Source: an uncultured Opitutia bacterium (lineage in GTDB: Bacteria; Verrucomicrobiota; Verrucomicrobiia; Opitutales; UBA953). Taken from it: a stretch of DNA of 64,000 nt. Made by a program: the position numbers and the translations under genes. The notes under the pieces are model-generated. The model was not told where the DNA came from. It did not search any database and saw only the letters and a program-made list of their open reading frames with translations. The first letter of the stretch is position 1. Each line of letters begins with the position of its first letter. Below, piece after piece: positions 41,821 through 50,974 of this stretch. Location of the stretch: the NCBI GenBank assembly GCA_903855995.1, contig CAIOAN010000003.1, forward strand, positions 1-64,000, in the 5' to 3' direction.

Positions 41821-42251
41821 CAGGAAGGGGAGGTCGGTGGGGTCATCGCGAATGCCGGGATGCGCACGAAGACGCGATCGCCGGATTGGGTGGTGCCATG
41901 GAAGGCTCCCTCGGCGGTCAGCGGGCCGCCGGCGAGGTGGTAGCTATTATAAGAGAAGCTTTCTCCTGGCGGGATGGTCGGGGTCTCGCCCACGATACCG
42001 TCGCCTTCGACGATTTCCATGGTGCCGTCGGGGGCGCGGATGATCCACTTGCGACCGAGGAGCTTCACCGTCTCCTGGGAGAGGTTGCTGATGGTCAGGA
42101 AGTAGACGAAAGCGTGCGGGGTTTCGGCGGGGAAGTTCGCATCCCGATGGTGGACCACCTTGTCGACGGTGACCCTGAGGCCGAGGAGTTCCTTTCCAGT
42201 GGATTGCACGTAACCCAAGACAAGAGGGGTTGCCCCTGCTACGGAAGCCAT
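41820..42251 (-). CDS. apaG: ApaG-domain protein
   Basis: The 143-residue product is mostly the ApaG fold: LRVTVDKVVHHRDANFPAET, FVYFLTISNLSQETVKLLGR, KWIIRAPDGTMEIVEGDGIV, TIPPGESFSYNSYHLAGGPL. ApaG proteins are small beta-sandwich proteins of uncertain function; in E. coli apaG sits with apaH. The start is the ATG at 42251. A much longer open frame on the same strand (to 43814) runs antisense to the fusion gene and is rejected. Confidence 0.9.
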   Translation of the reverse strand: MASVAGATPLVLGYVQSTGKELLGLRVTVDKVVHHRDANFPAETPHAFVYFLTISNLSQETVKLLGRKWIIRAPDGTMEIVEGDGIVGETPTIPPGESFSYNSYHLAGGPLTAEGAFHGTTQSGDRVFVRIPAFAMTPPTSPS

Positions 42252-42323
42252 AAATCGGGCAATCTGGCGGTATTTCCCTTCCCGTCTTGCCCCCGTCGGT
42301 CGGCCACCTTTGATGAAAGGGGA

Positions 42324-44966
42324 ATGCCTACCTCCTTCGAGCGCAAGCGTACCTTGGGGCGCGTCCCTGGGAAATGGTGGCTCGTGCTGGGGTATCTGGT
42401 GGTGCTGGCTATTTCGGCCTCCTTTCCGTTTTTTAGTGCCATCGAGACGATTGCCGATGGTGAGCCAATCCATGTGCCGGCTTTCGACTTCAGCGGGGAC
42501 AAGGTCAAGCAGCTGAATTACTCCATCCCAGTCCGGGCCCATCTCCATGGGGTTCTCGGGGCGGAGGAGGCCCAGGAGTATGTCCAGCCGAAGTTCCGTA
42601 ACACGGTCATCGTCTACCTTCATCGCATTCCTTGGGATGATAAAGGCTCCCAGCTCTGCGAAGAACTGGCCCGCAATCCCGAGGTGTCGGTCGTCGAGCC
42701 CTTCATGCCAGGGTTTAAGACCAGCCCGGGGAAGATTCCCAGCCACTCCATGGAGGCGAACGCCGAAGTGGTCGCGTCTTTGATGGAGCATTATGGAGTG
42801 AAGCATTACCATGTCATCGGCCAGGGGTATGGGGGTGTCGCGGCCCTGGAGCTCGCCTCCGCGCATCCGCGTCGCGTGCAGTCGCTGACCTTGATCTCTT
42901 CTCCGGGCGCGGAGGAGTTCGAACTGCTCGGCAACCCACTCGTCAATAAGATCGTCTACGGATTTCAGGGGGCGCTTTTCTGGGGCGTCTCTCGGCTGAC
43001 TCCGAATTTCGGGGCGGCGGATCTGCTGCCTTGGGATCGCGATTACGCCCGCACGGTCTTCGACACGGATCTCTCGGACTCCAAGAATATCCTCCACAAA
43101 TGGACGAAACCATTGCTCGTGGTGCACGGCGAGCACGACTGGCTGACGCCCATCGATACCGCGCGCTATACGACCAAGCTCGCCCCGCAGGCCCGGCTCG
43201 AAGTCCTCCCCGGTGGTCGCGATGCCGCCTTTGCGGACGTGCCCGCCGTGACGGCCAAAATCCAAGGTTTTATCACGGACGTCGACAGGGCCTCGCCCCC
43301 GGCGGTGCTGCCGCCGGAAAATCTCCCGCCCATCCCCGAGGCCACGGGGTCGCGCTTCTGGATCCTGCTCCTGATTATCGTCATTTGTACCTTCGTCGCG
43401 GAGGATCCCACCTGTCTCGCCTCCGGCCTGATGGTCTCCGTGGGGATCATTGATTTCTGGTCCGCCACCGCCGCGTGTACCGCGGGTATCTTCATCGGCG
43501 ACGTCACGCTCTATTCCATCGGTCGCTTTCTCGGCCGCAAGGCCATCCGCCGGGCGCCCTTGAAATGGTTCATCAAGGAACATAAGGTGAACCAGTGGGC
43601 GGGGTGGTTCTCGACGCCGCAGGGCATGCTCGTCGTGGTGAGCTCGCGTTTCGTGCCCGCGAGCCGCGTGCCGACGTTCATCACCGCAGGCATCATGCGC
43701 TTGAATATCTTCCGGCTGGGCATGCTCCTGTTGGTCGCGGCGTTGATCTGGACGCCGCTGCTGATGTGGGTGGGTTATAAGTTCGGCGCCAGCGCGATGC
43801 TGAAGCTCACGCATTTCAAGAGCTATGCCGTCTGGATTATCTTGGGTTTCCTATTCGCCCTGCACGTCGTCACCCACTGGATGATTCCCGCGCTCACCTG
43901 GCGCGGTCGCCGGCAGATCGTGATGAAAGTTCGTGGCCTGCTGCAGCCTTCGCTTTGGCCGGGCTGGGCGCTCTACATGCCTGTCCGCCTAGGTATCGCG
44001 GCACTCTGCCTGCGTTACCGTAGACTGACGGCTTTTGCTTCCGCGAACCCCGCGTTCGGTCGCATCGGCGGCTTCATCGGCGATTCCAAGTCGCTCCTGC
44101 TGCGCCCCTTCCAGCGCGACTCGCGCTGCTGCCCGATGCTGGCGCTTTCTCTGGAAGACTCCGTCGATGATCGCGTCAAGGAGGCCACGGCGTTCGCCGT
44201 CTGCCATGGCCTTCCGGTGGTCTTCAAGCCAGAGGTGGCCGAGGATGGCGCCGGCTTGCGCTTCGTGCGCACGATGGAACAGCTCGAACAGCTCGTCCGC
44301 GGGGCGGCGGAGGATTTCCTGCTGCAGAAATATATTTCTGGTTTCGAATTTGAGGTCGTCTGGCGCCGCAACCCGGGCAAGGACGACGGTCGCATCATGG
44401 CGCTGGTGCAGAAGCGCGACGTGACCGTGCGCGGCGACGGCGAGCAGACGCTCGAAGAACTCATCTGGCTCGACGAAGTGGCGGTCTCGCGCGGCGAGCT
44501 TTTCATCCAGTGCCACGCTCGTGATCTCAACCGCGTGATTCCGGCCGGTCAGAAGGTCACCTTGAATCTCACGGGCAGCTATGGCCACGGCGCCCGCTGC
44601 CTGCAACGCGGCGATTTGATCACCGTCGAGCTAGATACGGCGATGACGGCTTTCGCCAAGCGCTTCCCTGGCCTCCATTTTGCCCGCTTTGATTTACGTG
44701 CGGTCTCGGTCGATGAATTGAAAGCCGGCCGCTTCATCGTCACTGAAGTGGGCGGCTGCTGTCATGTCTCCAGCCTGCTGCGCGATGAGTCTTTGCGTTT
44801 CTCGCGCTCCTACGGGGCGATTTGGGGGCAATTGAAAGCCTGCCTTGAGGCGGGCGATTACAATCTTAGCCAGAAAGTTCGTCCTGTGCCACTGGATGAA
44901 TTGATGGCCCGCTGGAGTCAGGCTCAGGGCCGCCACGACGAATTCGCCGTCAGCGAGGAGAACTGA
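42324..44966 (+). CDS. Fusion of inactive-looking alpha/beta hydrolase, DedA/VTT membrane domain and ATP-grasp domain
   Basis: The 880-residue product has three parts. Residues 1-325 begin with a membrane anchor (about 18-38), then an alpha/beta hydrolase fold. The nucleophile elbow reads VIGQGYGG, with Gly168 where Ser is expected. The acid Asp272 is kept (HGEHDWLTP), but the catalytic His region reads GGRDAAF. Residues 340-560 form a DedA/VTT domain (GIFIGDVTLYSIGRFLGR, SSRFVPASRVPTFITAGI, several helices). Residues 600-860 form an ATP-grasp domain (LPVVFKPEVAEDGAGLRFV, FLLQKYISGFEFEVVW, FDLRAV, EVGGCCH). DedA proteins include undecaprenyl-phosphate and lipid flippases, and ATP-grasp enzymes ligate acids to amines. 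A coupled envelope-building role is inference. The start at 42324 has AAAGGGG just upstream. The stop abuts that of ruvC. Confidence 0.85.
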   Translation: MPTSFERKRTLGRVPGKWWLVLGYLVVLAISASFPFFSAIETIADGEPIHVPAFDFSGDKVKQLNYSIPVRAHLHGVLGAEEAQEYVQPKFRNTVIVYLHRIPWDDKGSQLCEELARNPEVSVVEPFMPGFKTSPGKIPSHSMEANAEVVASLMEHYGVKHYHVIGQGYGGVAALELASAHPRRVQSLTLISSPGAEEFELLGNPLVNKIVYGFQGALFWGVSRLTPNFGAADLLPWDRDYARTVFDTDLSDSKNILHKWTKPLLVVHGEHDWLTPIDTARYTTKLAPQARLEVLPGGRDAAFADVPAVTAKIQGFITDVDRASPPAVLPPENLPPIPEATGSRFWILLLIIVICTFVAEDPTCLASGLMVSVGIIDFWSATAACTAGIFIGDVTLYSIGRFLGRKAIRRAPLKWFIKEHKVNQWAGWFSTPQGMLVVVSSRFVPASRVPTFITAGIMRLNIFRLGMLLLVAALIWTPLLMWVGYKFGASAMLKLTHFKSYAVWIILGFLFALHVVTHWMIPALTWRGRRQIVMKVRGLLQPSLWPGWALYMPVRLGIAALCLRYRRLTAFASANPAFGRIGGFIGDSKSLLLRPFQRDSRCCPMLALSLEDSVDDRVKEATAFAVCHGLPVVFKPEVAEDGAGLRFVRTMEQLEQLVRGAAEDFLLQKYISGFEFEVVWRRNPGKDDGRIMALVQKRDVTVRGDGEQTLEELIWLDEVAVSRGELFIQCHARDLNRVIPAGQKVTLNLTGSYGHGARCLQRGDLITVELDTAMTAFAKRFPGLHFARFDLRAVSVDELKAGRFIVTEVGGCCHVSSLLRDESLRFSRSYGAIWGQLKACLEAGDYNLSQKVRPVPLDELMARWSQAQGRHDEFAVSEEN

Positions 44967-45563
44967 TCAACCGCGCGCCGTGTAGGCGTGGCAGAGGGCC
45001 GCCGCCGCCGCATCCGATTCATCGAGCGGCAGGTCCGCCGGCAGGCTCAGGACGTTGCGTACCATGCGGCCAACCTGTTCCTTGCTGGCCGCACCGTGTC
45101 CCGTGACCGCCATCTTGATGCGCTTCGGCGCGTATTCGCCGACCGTGACGCCGAGTCGCGCGAGCACACTCAGCGCGGCCCCGCGTGATGCGCCCATCGC
45201 CTGGGCGGTGCGGAAGTTTTGAACGTAGATGGTCTCTTCGATCGAGGCCTCTGTCACGCCGTGCTGGCGGGCGAGTTTTTCGACGGCGTCGGCGATCTTC
45301 CCCAGGCATTCGTAGGCTTCAAGTTTAGGCGCGAGTTTCACCGTGACGCTCGCGAGCAGGCGCATGGGTTCGCGGCGGGCGTCGATGACGGCCAGACCTG
45401 TGCCGCGGAGCGAAGGGTCGATGCCGAGGATGATTGCCTTGCAGCCGCGCGGGGGGCTGACCGTCGAGGCGGGGCTCTTGGCCGGGCGGGTGCGTCCCGG
45501 GGCGGGCAGGGGTTGGCCGGTGAGCTTGGCGGTCCAGAGCGAACGCGACGATTTACGGGCCAT
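44967..45563 (-). CDS. ruvC: Holliday junction resolvase RuvC with an N-terminal extension
   Basis: RuvC cuts Holliday junctions symmetrically. The catalytic acids are visible in ILGIDPSLRGTGLAV, in the Glu pair of ASIEETIYVQN, and in PLDESDAAAAALCHA. The 198-residue product has an extra basic, Pro-rich stretch of about 40 residues before the usual start. There is no good internal ATG, so it may be real, or a GTG/CTG start lies inside. RuvA and RuvB are not in the window. The stop is directly adjacent to that of the fusion gene (TGATCA). Confidence 0.93.
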   Translation of the reverse strand: MARKSSRSLWTAKLTGQPLPAPGRTRPAKSPASTVSPPRGCKAIILGIDPSLRGTGLAVIDARREPMRLLASVTVKLAPKLEAYECLGKIADAVEKLARQHGVTEASIEETIYVQNFRTAQAMGASRGAALSVLARLGVTVGEYAPKRIKMAVTGHGAASKEQVGRMVRNVLSLPADLPLDESDAAAAALCHAYTARG

Positions 45564-45652
45564 GCCGGAAGCATGGGCGGCGTGGCTTTGATTTCGACAG
45601 CAAAGTCGGCGTGGTGGATTGCCAAGCGGATAGGGCGGGCTAGGTTTCCGAT

Positions 45653-46564
45653 ATGCGGGTCGTCCCCCTTCTTGCCGGTCTCCTCGCCGCGGTCACTTCG
45701 GGTGCCGATCTGGATGTGGTGCGGCGTGCGCTGCCGGAGATGCCTTCGGTGCCGCTGCGTTCTGCGGGCAAGTTAGACATGGGGTTGATACCCGAATGCT
45801 CCGCGCTCTGGGCCAGCCCTTCCATGCCGGGCGTCTTCTGGACTTTATCCGACTCGGGCAACAAGCCGATGATCGTGCCGATCCATGCGGATGGAAGTCT
45901 CGTCCTGACGCCCAAGGGCTATTGGAAGGGCGTCACGCTCAAGGGCGCGGTCAACGTCGATTGGGAGGCCATGACCGGCGACAAAGATGGCAATATGATT
46001 GTGGGTGATGTCGGGAATAACGTTTCTCGCCGCAAACAGCTGGCGTTCTATCTCTTCAAAGAGCCCGCGGGCGGTGTCGCGGAAATCACGGAATTCCGAA
46101 AGATCACTTTCGCCTGGCCCGACCAGACGGCGTTCCCGGACCCGGAACTCGCGCACGATTGTGAGTCGATGTTCTTGGTCCGAGGGAAACTCTATCTACT
46201 GACCAAGCATCGACGTGACACGCTCACCGACCTCTGGCGGGCTGATCTTCCCGCCACGGGCGATCGCGCCACGCTGACGAAGTTGGCACGCTTCGACGCC
46301 GGTGGCATGGTCACCGACGCGTGCCTTTCACCGAATCAGGAACGCCTCGCGGTACTCACTTACCGCAACATCTGGGTTTTTGACCTGCCGGCGGCGGGGG
46401 AAGATTTTTTCCACGGCCGGGCTTTGTATGCGCCGCTTTCGCCCCCGATGCTTTCTTGGCAGATTGAAGGGTGTTCCTGGGTCGACCCGGAGCACCTGCT
46501 GCTTGGCTCCGAGCAGGGTGATCTCTATCGGGTGCACTTGACCGATCTCCGGGAAGCCAAGTAG
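45653..46564 (+). CDS. Secreted beta-propeller-like protein of unknown function
   Basis: The 303-residue product has a signal peptide (MRVVPLLAGLLAAVTSGA). Blade-like segments follow (GLIPECSALWASPSMPGVFW, NVDWEAMTGDKDGNMIVGDV, ESMFLVRGKLYLLTKHRRDT, DACLSPNQERLAVLTYRNIW). The pattern resembles SdiA-regulated or esterase-like phytase propellers, with the Ser-Gly-Asn and Asp-Gly loops typical of those folds. No catalytic residues can be assigned. It is divergent from ruvC with 89 bases between, and monocistronic. Confidence 0.7.
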   Translation: MRVVPLLAGLLAAVTSGADLDVVRRALPEMPSVPLRSAGKLDMGLIPECSALWASPSMPGVFWTLSDSGNKPMIVPIHADGSLVLTPKGYWKGVTLKGAVNVDWEAMTGDKDGNMIVGDVGNNVSRRKQLAFYLFKEPAGGVAEITEFRKITFAWPDQTAFPDPELAHDCESMFLVRGKLYLLTKHRRDTLTDLWRADLPATGDRATLTKLARFDAGGMVTDACLSPNQERLAVLTYRNIWVFDLPAAGEDFFHGRALYAPLSPPMLSWQIEGCSWVDPEHLLLGSEQGDLYRVHLTDLREAK

Positions 46565-46566
46565 GC

Positions 46567-46598
46567 ACAAAAAAGACCGTCTGCCGGAGCGGACGGTC
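46567..46598 (-). terminator. Terminator downstream of tkt
   Basis: On the minus strand, GACCGTCCGCTCCGGCAGAC GGTC is followed by TTTTTT. It lies about 24 bases past the tkt stop codon. Confidence 0.9.
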
Positions 46599-46621
46599 CT
46601 GGGTTGAGGCGACTAATCAAC

Positions 46622-48616
46622 TCAGAGCGCTTTGGCGGCGGCGACCACGGCTTCCTTCGTGATGCCGAGTTCCTTCATGACCACTTCGCCCGGGGCGGAG
46701 AGACCGAAGGTGTCGGTGCCGATGGCCTTGCCGACGGTGCCGACGTAGCGGCCCCAGGCGATGGTCACGCCAGCCTCGATGCTGACGCGCTTGGCGCAGG
46801 AGGCGGGCAGGACTTCTTCCTGATAGGCCTTGGGCTGGCGGGCGAAGATTTCCATCGAGGGCATCGAGACGACGCGGACGCCCGCGCCGAGTTCTTCGCC
46901 GGCGGCGAGGGCGAGCGAGAGTTCGCTGCCCGTGCCGATGAGGATGTGGGTGAGGGCAGCGGTTTCCTTGCGGAGGACGTAGGCACCCTTCAGCACACCT
47001 TGACGGCGCGTGGCGACCGGGACGCTGTCGAGGGAGGGAACGTTCTGGCGGGAGAGGATGAGGGCGACCGGGCCGTCCTTGCGAGCGACGGCGTACGCGA
47101 AGGCCGCAGCGGTCTCTTCGGCGTCGCCCGGGCGGACCACGTCGAGGTTCGGTATGCAGCGCAAGGCGCTCACGGTCTCGACCGGCTGGTGGGTCGGGCC
47201 GTCTTCGCCGACGCCCACGGAGTCATGTGTGAAGATGTAGAAGACCTGCAGTTTGGCGAGCGCCGCGACGCGGATCGACGGGCGGAGATAGTCGGAGAAC
47301 GTCAGGAACGTCGCGCCGGAGCCCTTGAAGATACCGTGGTAGGCGATGCCGTTGAGGATGGCGCCCATGCCGTGTTCACGGATGCCGAAGTAGAGATTGC
47401 GGCCGGCCGGAGTCGCGACGTCGAAATCGCCCACGTCCTTGATGTAATTCTTGGTCGAGCCATGAAGGTCGGCCGAGCCGGAGAGCACGAGCGGCGAAGC
47501 CTTCGCGACGGCGTTGATGCAGGTTTCGCCCGAGACGCGGGTGGCGAGGGAGTTCTTTCCGAATTCCGGAATCGCGTTGAGGAGGGACTGGACGTCGCCG
47601 TGGTCGCCTTTCTGAGCCTTGGCGAGGAGCGCCGCTTTTTCAGGGTTGGCCTTGGACCAGGCGGCGAAGGTCTGCTGCCATTCGGCGTGTGCGGCGGCTT
47701 GCTGGGCCTTGCGGGCGGCGAAGTAGGCGCGGGTCTCGGCGGAGACGAAGAATTTTTCATCGGGGAGGCCGAGGGCCTTGCGGGAGGCGTCAACGAACTT
47801 CACGCCGGCTTCGCCGTGGCCCTTGGAGGTGCCTTGGACTTCGGCGATGCCCTTGCCGATGACGGTCTTGCAGATGATCAGCTTCGGCTTGCCGTTCTTG
47901 CTAGCGCGAGCCTTGTCGAGGGCCTCCGCAATCGGGGCGAGCTGGTTGCCTTCCTTGACCGTGAAGACTTCCCAGTTGGCGGCTTCGTAGCGCTTGGCGG
48001 TGTCTTCGTTCTGGGTCTTCGAGGCCATGGCGTCGAGGGTGACGTCATTGGAGTCGTAGAGCATGATCAGGTTATCGAGGCCAAAGCGGCCGGCGAACGA
48101 GGCGGCTTCCTGGGAGATGCCTTCCTGTAGGCAGCCGTCGCCGGCGAGCCCGACGACGATGTGGTCGAAGATCTTGTGTTCGGCGGTGTTGAAGTGCGCG
48201 GCGGCCATCTTGGCGGCCACGGCCATACCGACGATATTGCCCGTGCCCTGGCCAAGCGGACCGGTGGTGGCTTCCACGCCGACAGTTTCACCGAACTCCG
48301 GGTGCCCGGGGGTCTTGGAGTGCAGCTTGCGGAAGTTCTTCACTTCCTGGAGCGGCAGGTCGAACCCGGCGAGGTGCACCCACGAATAGACGAACATCGA
48401 ACCGTGGCCGGCGGAAAGGACGAAGCGGTCGCGGTTGATCCACTGAGGTGCGGCGGGGTCATGGCGGAGGAAGTTGCCATAGAGCACGGCGCCGATTTCG
48501 GCTGCACCCAGGGGCAGGCCGAGGTGGCCAGAATGACAGGCGGCGACGGCATCCATGGCCAGGCCGCGGGCTTCGGTGGCGGCGCGGGAAAGGTCGGCGG
48601 AATTATTGAGCGACAT
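46622..48616 (-). CDS. tkt: Transketolase
   Basis: The thiamine-diphosphate enzyme transfers two-carbon units between sugar phosphates in the pentose phosphate pathway. The 664-residue product has the N-terminal signature [20 protein letters not shown], the ThDP motif [13 protein letters not shown] followed by [23 protein letters not shown] and the C-terminal GGVTIAWG-like end ([15 protein letters not shown]). The start at 48616 is the ATG before [20 protein letters not shown]. It is a single gene with a terminator, divergent from hisI. Confidence 0.96.
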   Translation of the reverse strand: MSLNNSADLSRAATEARGLAMDAVAACHSGHLGLPLGAAEIGAVLYGNFLRHDPAAPQWINRDRFVLSAGHGSMFVYSWVHLAGFDLPLQEVKNFRKLHSKTPGHPEFGETVGVEATTGPLGQGTGNIVGMAVAAKMAAAHFNTAEHKIFDHIVVGLAGDGCLQEGISQEAASFAGRFGLDNLIMLYDSNDVTLDAMASKTQNEDTAKRYEAANWEVFTVKEGNQLAPIAEALDKARASKNGKPKLIICKTVIGKGIAEVQGTSKGHGEAGVKFVDASRKALGLPDEKFFVSAETRAYFAARKAQQAAAHAEWQQTFAAWSKANPEKAALLAKAQKGDHGDVQSLLNAIPEFGKNSLATRVSGETCINAVAKASPLVLSGSADLHGSTKNYIKDVGDFDVATPAGRNLYFGIREHGMGAILNGIAYHGIFKGSGATFLTFSDYLRPSIRVAALAKLQVFYIFTHDSVGVGEDGPTHQPVETVSALRCIPNLDVVRPGDAEETAAAFAYAVARKDGPVALILSRQNVPSLDSVPVATRRQGVLKGAYVLRKETAALTHILIGTGSELSLALAAGEELGAGVRVVSMPSMEIFARQPKAYQEEVLPASCAKRVSIEAGVTIAWGRYVGTVGKAIGTDTFGLSAPGEVVMKELGITKEAVVAAAKAL

Positions 48617-48692
48617 AGGGTGTATCCGTAAGGGATAAATGGGTTGGGATTCCAGCCTTGAATGAGCCCTGCAACCCATGCCAAATGGACAC

Positions 48693-49100
48693 ATGTCCGA
48701 CAAAGAACTCGAAGAGGGCCTGGCCCTGCGCCTCGACTTCGGAAAACTGCGAAAAATCGCCGCCGGGCAGGCCGATGTCATTCCGGCCGTGGCCCAGGAC
48801 GCCCAGACCGGCGAGGTGCTGATTCTTGGCTACGTCAACGAGCTGGCCCTGCAGACGGCTCTGCGTGAAAAGAAAGCCACTTTCTGGAGCACCTCCCGCA
48901 ATGAACTATGGATCAAAGGTCTCACCTCGGGTGATTTCCTCGAACTCATCGAGGTGCGTGTGAACTGCGAACAGAACTCGATTCTCTACAAGGTGCGTCC
49001 TGCTGGCCAGGGCGCCTGCCATACGAAGGAAAACGGCAGGGCGCGCTCGGGTTGCTATTATCGCCGCCTGCGCGCCGACGGTACGCTCGAGAAGGCCTGA
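48693..49100 (+). CDS. hisI: Phosphoribosyl-AMP cyclohydrolase
   Basis: HisI opens the adenine ring of phosphoribosyl-AMP in histidine synthesis, using zinc. The 135-residue product has [51 protein letters not shown] and the zinc Cys/His set in [20 protein letters not shown]. The ATG at 48693 gives a normal length; an ATG at 48678 would add five residues. The HisE pyrophosphohydrolase domain is absent, so this is the stand-alone form. No other his genes are nearby. Confidence 0.93.
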   Translation: MSDKELEEGLALRLDFGKLRKIAAGQADVIPAVAQDAQTGEVLILGYVNELALQTALREKKATFWSTSRNELWIKGLTSGDFLELIEVRVNCEQNSILYKVRPAGQGACHTKENGRARSGCYYRRLRADGTLEKA

Positions 49101-49103
49101 GCG

Positions 49104-49814
49104 TCAGCGATTGCGCAGCGCCCGCAGCACGACGTCCGTTTCCATGTCGAAACGGATGACGAGCAGCTTGGTCTGGCGCGTGATGCGATCGGCACCTGGA
49201 CGGGCGGCGAAGCCGAGCGCCTCGAAGTCGCCCTGTTTCTGCATCAATTCCTGAAAGGCGGCTTCGGCTTCTTCGCCGGTACGATAGTCGAAGGCTAGGG
49301 TCGCGACGAGGTGGGTGCCATCGTCGGTTTCGCCTACGGCGATGGTGGCGGTGGTGGCCGTGCGGGCGGCGGCGATCAACCCAGACGAGAGCCAGCGCTT
49401 CCGACTGGCGACGCGGAGCAAGTCTTGCGCGGGGGCGGCGTGAACGAGCAGATAGCCGTGCGGCACTGCGCGCAGTTGCAGGCGCGCGCGGCCGGGGATG
49501 ACCCAGGCCGGCGTGTCGGTAGCCGCGGTCGGCGAAGAAGGCACGAAGCCCACTTCGACGCGATCTTCCCGGGCCACGAGCCCTTGTTCGAGCTGGGTGC
49601 GCAGCTGGTCGCGCCGCTCGGGCTCGGTGAGTTCCGCCAGGCTGGCGACCACGACTGCCGCACAGCGCCGGCCGGTCGCTTCCCGCGGGTAGAGCAACGC
49701 GCTTTCGCGGCTACGCCGATCGATGGACAGCCGCAGGTCGGGTGGATTGAGCCAGAGCCAAGCGGGCACGGCCGCGATCGCCAGGATCGCGATCAGCAGA
49801 AGCGGACGACGCAT
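49104..49814 (-). CDS. Membrane-anchored protein of unknown function
   Basis: The 236-residue product has one N-terminal hydrophobic segment (RRPLLLIAILAIAAVPAWLW), then a soluble domain of mixed alpha/beta character with LQLRAVPHGYLLVHAAPAQD and HLVATLAFDYRTGEEAEAAF. I do not recognise a family. It follows a second exported unknown gene by 4 bases on the same strand, and both share terms such as long AAA-rich helices and two-layer strands. A joint function is plausible. Its stop is 4 bases from the hisI stop. Confidence 0.65.
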   Translation of the reverse strand: MRRPLLLIAILAIAAVPAWLWLNPPDLRLSIDRRSRESALLYPREATGRRCAAVVVASLAELTEPERRDQLRTQLEQGLVAREDRVEVGFVPSSPTAATDTPAWVIPGRARLQLRAVPHGYLLVHAAPAQDLLRVASRKRWLSSGLIAAARTATTATIAVGETDDGTHLVATLAFDYRTGEEAEAAFQELMQKQGDFEALGFAARPGADRITRQTKLLVIRFDMETDVVLRALRNR

Positions 49815-49818
49815 CCCT

Positions 49819-50820
49819 TTACTTGCTGGCCGGCGCCGGGGCGGATTGCTTGGCCTTTTCAATGGCCTTCACGATCGCCGGCGCGGCCTTGGCGGCGGCG
49901 TAGTCGAGATCGAGCGTCACGGTGCGGCCGTCGCCGCCGATGCGGAGCTTCTGCACCAGCTCCGAGAGCAGTTTCATATTTTCCTTTTCGTCGGGGCTCT
50001 TCCCTTCGTCGTTCATCAGTCCGATCGAGGCGAAGGCCTTGAGCCCGTGGAGCTGCTTGCGGATGATCGCGGCTTTTTCCGTGGTGACGAAATTCGCGGA
50101 CAAGGCGAGTTGGAGGTCGGCCGGGCTTTCGCCGAGTGAGAGTGTGAAATCGGTGGCGCCGTTGGTGTCGGCGGTTTTTATTTTCGTCGCATCGCCGTAG
50201 ATGAAGAGCCAGCCCTTCGGCACCGCGGCGAACTGGCGAGCGGTGACCGCGGGGAGCAGGGGGTTCTTCTCGTTGGCCTCCAGCGAGGCGAGGGCGGTGG
50301 CCAGGAAGTCTGGGCTGGCGACAAGCACGAGCTCGGAGGAGTAAGCGATGAGGTAGGCCTCGCTGGTCTGGTCTTTGGGTTTCTCACCGAAGAGTTTTTC
50401 CGCGAGTGCACCTGCTTCCCATGCCTGATGTTTGCCGACGGTTTTCGCAGGGACTTGGTTGTCCTTGCCGAAAGTATTGATGCGGCTGGGGTCGAATTTG
50501 CCGCGCAGCAAGATGGCGGCGGTGGGGTTCTTCGCCGCGACCTTGCCGTCGGCGCCAGGGTAGACGGCCACGTCGATTTCGCGGAGGTCCTTGTTGCCGT
50601 CGAAGTTCAGCTTTTCCACCATTGGTTTGTTCAGTGGGTTGTTGCCGGTGTTCAGGCTGGCTGACTGCTCCACGGCCTTGCCGAGCTGGGAGCTGCGGAA
50701 GGCTACGAAATCCACGACGACGACGGCGGCAGCGCCGGCGGGCAGACCGTCGGTATTCAGGCCCGCCAGGACCCCGAGGGGGCTGAGGGCGAGGAGCAGG
50801 AAGACGGCGAGGCGAGTCAT
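49819..50820 (-). CDS. Secreted protein of unknown function
   Basis: The 333-residue product has a signal peptide (MTRLAVFLLLALSPLGVLAG). The body has strands such as AAAVVVVDFVAF, EIDVAVYPG and TVTLDLDYAA, with charged helices between. It resembles exported proteins that measure or store internal state in planctomycetes and verrucomicrobia, but no named family is evident. The start at 50820 places the signal at the N-terminus; the longer frame is Ala-rich antisense to the RRM gene. It forms an operon with the gene at 49104. Confidence 0.7.
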   Translation of the reverse strand: MTRLAVFLLLALSPLGVLAGLNTDGLPAGAAAVVVVDFVAFRSSQLGKAVEQSASLNTGNNPLNKPMVEKLNFDGNKDLREIDVAVYPGADGKVAAKNPTAAILLRGKFDPSRINTFGKDNQVPAKTVGKHQAWEAGALAEKLFGEKPKDQTSEAYLIAYSSELVLVASPDFLATALASLEANEKNPLLPAVTARQFAAVPKGWLFIYGDATKIKTADTNGATDFTLSLGESPADLQLALSANFVTTEKAAIIRKQLHGLKAFASIGLMNDEGKSPDEKENMKLLSELVQKLRIGGDGRTVTLDLDYAAAKAAPAIVKAIEKAKQSAPAPASK

Positions 50821-50923
50821 GGCAGTCGGCCGATTAAGGGTGGGGGGCGGCAGGGGACAAGCCGATTGGGCTGCAGGTCGTGGGCTTCTACAGAATAAAG
50901 GCCTAATTTCGGCCCATTTAGGC

Positions 50924-50951
50924 ACAAAAAAGGGCGCCGTAAGGCGCCCTT
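50924..50951 (-). terminator. Terminator downstream of the RRM protein gene
   Basis: On the minus strand, AAGGGCGCCTTACGGCGCCC is followed by TTTTTT, 23 bases past the stop. A second small palindrome, GCCTAA and TTAGGC, lies next to it at 50900-50922. Confidence 0.9.
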
Positions 50952-50974
50952 GGTAGGAGGTGTTAATCCGAGGA

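Noticed and set aside
41820-43814. A 664-codon open frame on the minus strand extending apaG
   Set aside because: Most of it is antisense to the hydrolase-DedA-ATP-grasp gene, is very rich in Arg, Gly, His and Asp, and has no family features. Only the last 143 codons are ApaG.
44967-45563. RuvC N-terminal extension as evidence of a fusion
   Set aside because: About 40 basic, Pro-rich residues precede the normal start; a wrong start codon is the simpler explanation.
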